Shown piece after piece: positions 6,938-10,435 of a stretch of DNA of 10,435 nucleotides. Position 1 is the first letter of the stretch. Each line of letters starts with the position of its first letter. Under the pieces are notes generated by a model that made no database searches, was not told the origin of the DNA, and saw only the letters and a list, made by a program, of their open reading frames with translations. Location: positions 1 through 10,435 of the forward strand of contig JAAYCC010000085.1 of the NCBI GenBank assembly GCA_012729875.1, read 5' to 3'. This DNA comes from Clostridiales bacterium (lineage in GTDB: Bacteria > Bacillota > Clostridia > Oscillospirales > Oscillospiraceae). The translations under genes and the position numbers were made by a program.

Positions 6938-6966
6938 AGTTTAGCATTCCGGCCGCCTGTGGTCAA
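6938..6966 (-). promoter_or_regulatory. Sigma-A-type promoter of the CoA-transferase operon
   Basis: On the - strand, TTGACC (6966-6961) and TAAACT (6943-6938) are separated by 17 nt. This predicts transcription starting near 6931 and a leader of about 37 nt before the ATG at 6894. The position also rules against translation from the upstream ATG at 6966. Confidence 0.65.
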
Positions 6967-6986
6967 GAGTATGAGAAATGTAAATA

Positions 6987-7002
6987 GCTCCCAAAAGGGA
7001 GC
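6987..7002 (-). terminator. Probable weak terminator hairpin after the ZIP gene
   Basis: GCTCCC (6987-6992) and GGGAGC (6997-7002) form a 6-bp stem with a 4-nt loop, 17 nt past the ZIP stop codon. On the - strand it is followed by UAUUUACAUUUCU, a broken U-tract. A second short inverted repeat, CGCATA/TATGCG (7005-7010 and 7020-7025), overlaps the ZIP stop codon. Together they probably end the ZIP transcript, though neither is strong. Confidence 0.45.
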
Positions 7003-7018
7003 CTCGCATATATATTGT

Positions 7019-7876
7019 TTATGCGAAAATTATTACCATACCCACAGCGATTCCGATCATCACCGCAACCGCAGGAAGCTTTGAACGCCACATGAGTATC
7101 GACTCGGGAAGAAGCTCGCCGAAGACAACATACAGCATGGCTCCACTGGCGAAGCTGAGAGCCAAGACCTGCGTGATGTCGCTGATGGTGCCGAGCCAAT
7201 ACCCAAGGATAGCGCCTATCACCGTGGGGAGCCCGCTGGCGGCAGTTATGAGGACAGCCCTCCATTTTTTCATTCCGCACGCCACCAGAGGAACTGTTAT
7301 GGCCATTCCCTCGGGGATATTGTGCAAGCCGATCAGAACTGCCAGAACAAAGCCGCTGCCTGTCCACAAGGTAAGATCACTGCTGCGGGTGTACGCCGCT
7401 CCAATGACCATTCCCTCGGGAAAATTGTGCAGCGCGATTGCAGAGGCCATTATCATCCCTGCTGCAAACAGGTTGTTAGTTCTGTCGCCGCAGTGTTTTT
7501 CAAGGTGATCCGCATGTATGAGCTCATCAAGATTGTCCGCAGTTTTAGGGTGGAACTCGTCTATGTGCTCAATTTCGGGATTAGTTTTTTTATCGATTAT
7601 ATTGTTAAGCAGCGCTATAAGCGCATAGCCCACAGCTGTTCCAAGGATAACGATAGGCAGACGCTGCGAGGAATCGGCGCCGTTGGAGGTGAGCGCGTCG
7701 ATAAGAAGGTCAAAACAGACTACCGCCAGCATAACACCGCCGGCGAAGCCAAGCAGCAGGCTGACGGTTTTGGTGGAGTCTTTTTTTATAAAAATACTTA
7801 CACTTCCGCCAAGTCCAGTTCCGCCGACGCCGGCAATAAATGTTATAAGGATAATCCAGAGAAGCGTGTTGTCCAT
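7019..7876 (-). CDS. ZIP family divalent metal transporter (285 aa, ZupT-like)
   Basis: This integral membrane protein has about eight hydrophobic segments, at about residues 5-28, 37-61, 73-93, 134-162, 170-198, 206-230, 234-258 and 267-285. The metal-site helices carry the two diagnostic motifs [10 protein letters not shown] (His150, Asn151, Glu154) and HNIPEGMAI (His185, Asn186, Glu189). A further GELLPES (Glu254) lies in a later helix. The loop between the third and fourth segments (about 100-132) is rich in His, Asp and Glu ([18 protein letters not shown]), as in many ZIP proteins. ZIP/ZupT proteins import zinc, and sometimes iron or manganese, into the cytoplasm. AAAGGA lies 8 nt before the ATG. 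It appears to be a single-gene unit divergent from hpf. The metal cannot be decided from sequence. Confidence 0.92.
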   Translation of the reverse strand: MDNTLLWIILITFIAGVGGTGLGGSVSIFIKKDSTKTVSLLLGFAGGVMLAVVCFDLLIDALTSNGADSSQRLPIVILGTAVGYALIALLNNIIDKKTNPEIEHIDEFHPKTADNLDELIHADHLEKHCGDRTNNLFAAGMIMASAIALHNFPEGMVIGAAYTRSSDLTLWTGSGFVLAVLIGLHNIPEGMAITVPLVACGMKKWRAVLITAASGLPTVIGAILGYWLGTISDITQVLALSFASGAMLYVVFGELLPESILMWRSKLPAVAVMIGIAVGMVIIFA

Positions 7877-7942
7877 TGGGTTTGTCCTTTCGGCTGTTAT
7901 GGAGAAATATTCTCACTCCTCGAGGATACCATATTTCCCGCC

Positions 7943-7951
7943 TGTATACCA
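7943..7951 (-). promoter_or_regulatory. Candidate extended -10 element upstream of the ZIP gene
   Basis: On the - strand TGGTATACA matches an extended -10 (TGnTATAAT) with one mismatch, 66 nt before the ZIP start codon. No convincing -35 is present. The hexamer ATACCA (+ strand) occurs at 7946-7951 and again at 7926-7931, exactly 20 bp apart, which could form part of an operator. The support is thin. Confidence 0.3.
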
Positions 7952-8024
7952 GCCCAATCTCGAAAAAAGGCGGAATTTTGTCTTTTGTGACGATTTTGTA
8001 TTGCGTTCTTCTCATCAGCCACCA

Positions 8025-8052
8025 TTGTAATTTAAGTCATTTGTGCTATAAT
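8025..8052 (+). promoter_or_regulatory. Extended -10 promoter of hpf
   Basis: TGCTATAAT (8044-8052) is a perfect extended -10. A TTGTAA -35 lies at 8025-8030 with a 16-nt spacer. The predicted start near 8059 gives a leader of about 60 nt that opens with a GC-rich hairpin. It looks like a housekeeping sigma-A promoter; I see no sigma-B or sigma-H pattern. Confidence 0.7.
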
Positions 8053-8059
8053 GGAGATA

Positions 8060-8083
8060 GGCGAAGGGCCCGGGAGCCCCGCC
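8060..8083 (+). promoter_or_regulatory. 5'-terminal hairpin of the hpf leader
   Basis: GGCG (8060-8063) pairs with CGCC (8080-8083) and GGGC (8066-8069) with GCCC (8076-8079). This leaves an AA bulge and a 6-nt loop, CCGGGA. It lies within a nucleotide or two of the predicted transcript start. A second small stem, CGGC/GCCG (8091-8094 and 8099-8102), follows just before the ribosome site. The effect on mRNA stability or translation is inference. Confidence 0.4.
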
Positions 8084-8120
8084 AAGTCTGCGGCGTCAGC
8101 CGATAAAGGAGTTGTACAAC

Positions 8121-8654
8121 ATGAAGTTTACAATGACTGAAAAGAAGATCAGCGTCACCGAAGAGATCAAGGAATACGCCGAAAAAAAGGTCGGCAAAAT
8201 AGACCGCTTTTTCCGCGGGGAGGCAGAGGCCTTTATTACTTACAGCTCCGAAAGGGGCAGATATATCGTTGAAATCACCATCGAAAATAACGGCATGTTC
8301 TATCGCGTAAGCGAAGCTACCGGCGATATGCGCGCCTCCATCGACTCTGCAGTCGCCCTGCTTGAAAGACAGATCCGCAAGAACAAGACACGCCTCGAAA
8401 AACGTCTGCGTGAAGGCGCGTTTGACAAGGAAATTGAGACGGATTACCTGCCTGAGCCGGAGGAGACCGACTTCAATATTGTCCGCAATAAACGCTTTCC
8501 CATCAAGCCTATGACCCCGGAGGAGGCAATACTTCAGATGAACCTGCTTGAGCACGAGTTCTTTGCCTTCAAAGACCAGTCCAGCAGCAACGCCTTTGCG
8601 GTTGTCTACAGGCGTAAAAACGGCGGCTACGGTATCATAGTTGATGAAAACTAG
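8121..8654 (+). CDS. hpf: Ribosome hibernation promoting factor, long form (177 aa)
   Basis: Two domains are evident. An N-terminal S30AE/RaiA-type domain (residues 1-97) begins MKFTMTEKKISVTEEIKEYAEKK and binds the 30S decoding region. After an acidic linker (98-117), a C-terminal dimerisation domain (118-177) begins IVRNKRFPIKPMTPEEAILQM and continues LLEHEFFAFKD and GYGIIVDEN. The long form pairs two 70S ribosomes into inactive 100S dimers in stationary phase or stress, and is the usual version in Firmicutes (about 180-190 aa). AAAGGAG (8105-8111) lies 9 nt before the ATG at 8121. A TTG three codons earlier (8112) would abut that site and is rejected. The gene is monocistronic, with its own promoter and a terminator shared with nadC. 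Confidence 0.96.
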   Translation: MKFTMTEKKISVTEEIKEYAEKKVGKIDRFFRGEAEAFITYSSERGRYIVEITIENNGMFYRVSEATGDMRASIDSAVALLERQIRKNKTRLEKRLREGAFDKEIETDYLPEPEETDFNIVRNKRFPIKPMTPEEAILQMNLLEHEFFAFKDQSSSNAFAVVYRRKNGGYGIIVDEN

Positions 8655-8677
8655 AATTGCCTCATTTACCTTACAAT

Positions 8678-8711
8678 AAAGAGGTCGGCACTTTTAAGTG
8701 CCGACCTCTTT
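8678..8711. terminator. Terminator shared by hpf and nadC, overlapping the nadC stop
   Basis: Positions 8678-8693 and 8696-8711 are perfect reverse complements (core GAGGTCGGCACTT), with T-rich sequence on both sides. It begins 23 nt after the hpf stop. The nadC stop codon (8694-8696) lies at the loop, so one arm encodes the last five NadC residues, KEVGT. Confidence 0.85.
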
Positions 8712-9542
8712 TAATCTAAATTTCAAGCTTATGTCCATGGCCTTTACACTGTGTGTCAGCGCCCCTATCGAGATAACGTCTACACCCGTAGCCGCCACCT
8801 CCGAAAGCTCTCTCTCTCCCATGTTTCCCGAGGCCTCGGTCAGCGCTCTGCCGCTTATCAGCTTCACGGCTTCCGACATCAATTCGTTTGACATATTGTC
8901 CAGCATGATAATATCCGCGCCGGCATCAAGCGCCTCGCGCACCTGGTCTAATGTCTCCGTCTCGATCTCTATCTTCATGACATGGGGGACATTTTCACGT
9001 ACTGCGCTTATCGCCTGCGCAATGCCTCCGGCTGCTCTGATGTGGTTGTCCTTTATAAGCACACCGTCCGCAAGGTTGAAGCGGTGGTTATGACCGCCGC
9101 CCGTGCGCACGGCATATTTTTCCAGCGTGCGCAGGCCAGGCGTTGACTTCCTTGTGTCAACTATGCGGGCTTTGCTGCCTCTGACCTGATCCACGGCTCT
9201 TGCCGTGGCCGTTGCGGTGCCTGAAAGGCGCTGCATAATATTCAGGGCGACACGCTCACCGGTCAGAATTCCGCGTGAGGGGCCCTCCACTCTGGCGATA
9301 ATGTCGCCTTTATTGGCAAAATCTCCGTCCTGCATCAACTCTGTAAATTCAATTAAGGGGTCCACAAGCTCAAAAACTCTCCTTGCAACGTCGAGCCCGC
9401 AGACAACGCCCTCGCTCTTGGCGACAAACTCGCCGTAAGAACGGTTTTTCTCAGGGATACAGCTGTTGGTGGTGATGTCCCCTGTGCCTACATCCTCTTT
9501 CAATGCAGCCAGAAGAAAATCATCAAGTCCGAAATATTCCAT
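8694..9542 (-). CDS. nadC: Nicotinate-nucleotide pyrophosphorylase (quinolinate phosphoribosyltransferase), 282 aa
   Basis: NadC converts quinolinate and PRPP to nicotinate mononucleotide, CO2 and pyrophosphate in de novo NAD synthesis. All diagnostic blocks are present: EDVGTGDIT (16-24), GERVALNIMQRLSGTAT (95-111), DTRKSTPGLRTLEKYAVRTGGG (129-150) and then HNHRFNLADGVLIKDNHI (151-168), with basic residues for quinolinate and phosphate. KIEIET (190-195), DIIMLDNM (210-217) and EASGN (236-240) follow. The length is standard. The ATG overlaps the nadB stop by one base (TGATG), and AGGGAGG lies about 7 nt upstream, inside nadB. It is therefore translated from the nadB-nadC message. The end of the gene is folded into the terminator shared with hpf. 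Confidence 0.97.
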   Translation of the reverse strand: MEYFGLDDFLLAALKEDVGTGDITTNSCIPEKNRSYGEFVAKSEGVVCGLDVARRVFELVDPLIEFTELMQDGDFANKGDIIARVEGPSRGILTGERVALNIMQRLSGTATATARAVDQVRGSKARIVDTRKSTPGLRTLEKYAVRTGGGHNHRFNLADGVLIKDNHIRAAGGIAQAISAVRENVPHVMKIEIETETLDQVREALDAGADIIMLDNMSNELMSEAVKLISGRALTEASGNMGERELSEVAATGVDVISIGALTHSVKAMDISLKFRLKEVGT

Positions 9543-10435
9543 CAGCAGTCCTCCCTGTAATGTGCGCCGACGCTCTCCCTGCGGTTTATCGCCGCTTCAA
9601 GTATGTCGCGGGAAATGGCGGCAATATTGTAGGTTTCAATATACGCTCTGCCGGGGTAAAAGCTGTGCTCTAGCAGATCAATAATCTCTAAAATACGCGC
9701 TTGAGCCTCAAGCATGCCCTTCTCATTGCGGACCACAAAGCAATGCTCATTCATAAGGCTCTGTATCTCGTGACGCAAAGCTGTAAAATCCCGCTCCGAA
9801 ACAGGTCTGGGGTCTAATTCGGGCAGAGCCGACTTTTTTATTTCACCCGTTCCCGCGAGACGGCTGTTGATGCGGTCGGCGGCACGTCGGCCGAAAACCA
9901 GACACTCCAGCATGGAGTTGGACGCGAGTCGGTTGGCGCCGTGCACACCTGTGGAAGCCGCTTCCCCACATGCAAACAGCCCGTCGACTGAGGTCTGTGC
10001 TTCAAGGTCAGTCTGGATACCGCCGATGAGATAGTGCTGTACAGGGCAGACTGGTATCCAATCCTTGGAAATGTCTATCCCGCGCCGTTTGCACTCATTG
10101 TATATTGTGGGAAACCTGTGTTCCAAGTATTCGGCAGATTTACTGGTGATGTCAACAAAGACGTGATCCTCGCCGCGCTTTTCCATCTCGCGGGTTATTC
10201 CTCTTGCCACTATGTCCCTTGGGGCAAGTTCGGACAGCTCGTGCTGTCCTACCATGAAGCGCTCGCCGTCGGAGTTTTTCAGAAGGCCGCCCTCTCCGCG
10301 CACGGACTCGGAGATAAGGAAAGCCCTGTTCTCCTTTTTATTCGTCCACAGCCCAGTAGGATGAAACTGAATAAATTCCATACCCTTGAGCTTTGCCCCG
10401 GCCCGTACGGCCGCGGCAAGTCCGTCGCCTGTGGC
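9542..10435 (-). CDS. nadB: L-aspartate oxidase, C-terminal 297 residues (5' end outside window)
   Basis: NadB is an FAD enzyme that oxidises L-aspartate to iminoaspartate, which NadA condenses with dihydroxyacetone phosphate to quinolinate. The frame stays open to the window edge, giving ATGDGLAAAVRAGAKLKG ahead of MEFIQFHPTG, so the apparent ATG at 10381 is internal. Visible motifs include the EFIQFHPT active-site segment, SESVRGEGGLL, ERFMVGQHELSELAPRDIVARGI and PVQHYLIGGIQTDLEA. The FAD-domain return follows: GLFACGEAASTGVHGANRLASNSMLE. The C-terminal helical domain ends at NRRESVGAHYREDC, about 30 residues shorter by my estimate than the E. coli protein, as seen in short-form NadB. By the common gene order, nadA may lie upstream beyond the edge. 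Confidence 0.96.
   Translation of the reverse strand, partial: ATGDGLAAAVRAGAKLKGMEFIQFHPTGLWTNKKENRAFLISESVRGEGGLLKNSDGERFMVGQHELSELAPRDIVARGITREMEKRGEDHVFVDITSKSAEYLEHRFPTIYNECKRRGIDISKDWIPVCPVQHYLIGGIQTDLEAQTSVDGLFACGEAASTGVHGANRLASNSMLECLVFGRRAADRINSRLAGTGEIKKSALPELDPRPVSERDFTALRHEIQSLMNEHCFVVRNEKGMLEAQARILEIIDLLEHSFYPGRAYIETYNIAAISRDILEAAINRRESVGAHYREDC

Noticed and set aside
6895..6966. 24-residue N-terminal extension of the CoA-transferase
   Set aside because: The extra codons run through the -35 and -10 of the predicted promoter. Family homology begins at the downstream ATG (6894), which has its own ribosome site.
7976..7999. Three copies of TTTTGT upstream of hpf
   Set aside because: The spacing is irregular (7 and 11 nt) in T-rich sequence, with no flanking conservation between copies.
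8046..8555. 169-aa open frame on the - strand opposite hpf
   Set aside because: It is a shadow of the hpf codons. The + strand frame has both HPF domains, a promoter and a ribosome site.

Overview
The window looks like chromosome of an anaerobic, low-to-mid-GC Firmicute (Clostridia). I would guess an Oscillospiraceae-type gut bacterium. This is inferred from the gene families together: a DltX-type cell-wall microprotein, a long-form ribosome hibernation factor, a DegV protein, a Mbeg1-type hydrolase, an oxygen-sensitive 2-hydroxyacyl-CoA dehydratase and a butyryl-CoA:acetate-type CoA-transferase. No mobile element, CRISPR array, tRNA or rRNA is visible. No gene-free stretch exceeds 300 bases.

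Layout from left to right. (1) Positions 1-182, + strand: the last 20 codons of an SGNH/DltD-like protein overlap a 44-aa membrane microprotein ending in FIYEAF, the DltX signature. A 22-bp bidirectional terminator follows. (2) Positions 369-2800, - strand: two subunits of a 2-hydroxyacyl-CoA dehydratase. A TetR-family regulator (2946-3488, +) is divergent, and promoters for both directions lie in the 145-bp gap. (3) A shared terminator (3499-3532), then a three-gene - strand operon read from 6894 down to 3542: a CoA-transferase, a DegV fatty-acid-binding protein and a Mbeg1/DUF2974 serine hydrolase, all behind a good sigma-A promoter. (4) A lone ZIP metal transporter (7019-7876, -), divergent from hpf (8121-8654, +). 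(5) A terminator shared by hpf and nadC, then nadC and the 3' part of nadB on the - strand, running off the right edge.

How the genes fit together. The dehydratase and CoA-transferase belong to fermentative acyl-CoA chemistry: CoA transfer to acids, dehydration of 2-hydroxyacyl-CoA, and acetate/butyrate exchange. The dehydratase substrate cannot be read from sequence, and its ATP-dependent activator is not in the window. DegV and the hydrolase may tie that operon to fatty-acid or lipid handling. nadB-nadC make nicotinate mononucleotide from aspartate. hpf stores ribosomes in stationary phase.

No clearly new multi-gene system stands out. The observations most worth a second look are the DltX-like gene at the end of an acylation operon, a strand-specific hairpin behind the dehydratase genes, a shared GTACAATT element over both divergent -10 boxes, and the CoA-transferase/DegV/Mbeg1 operon.
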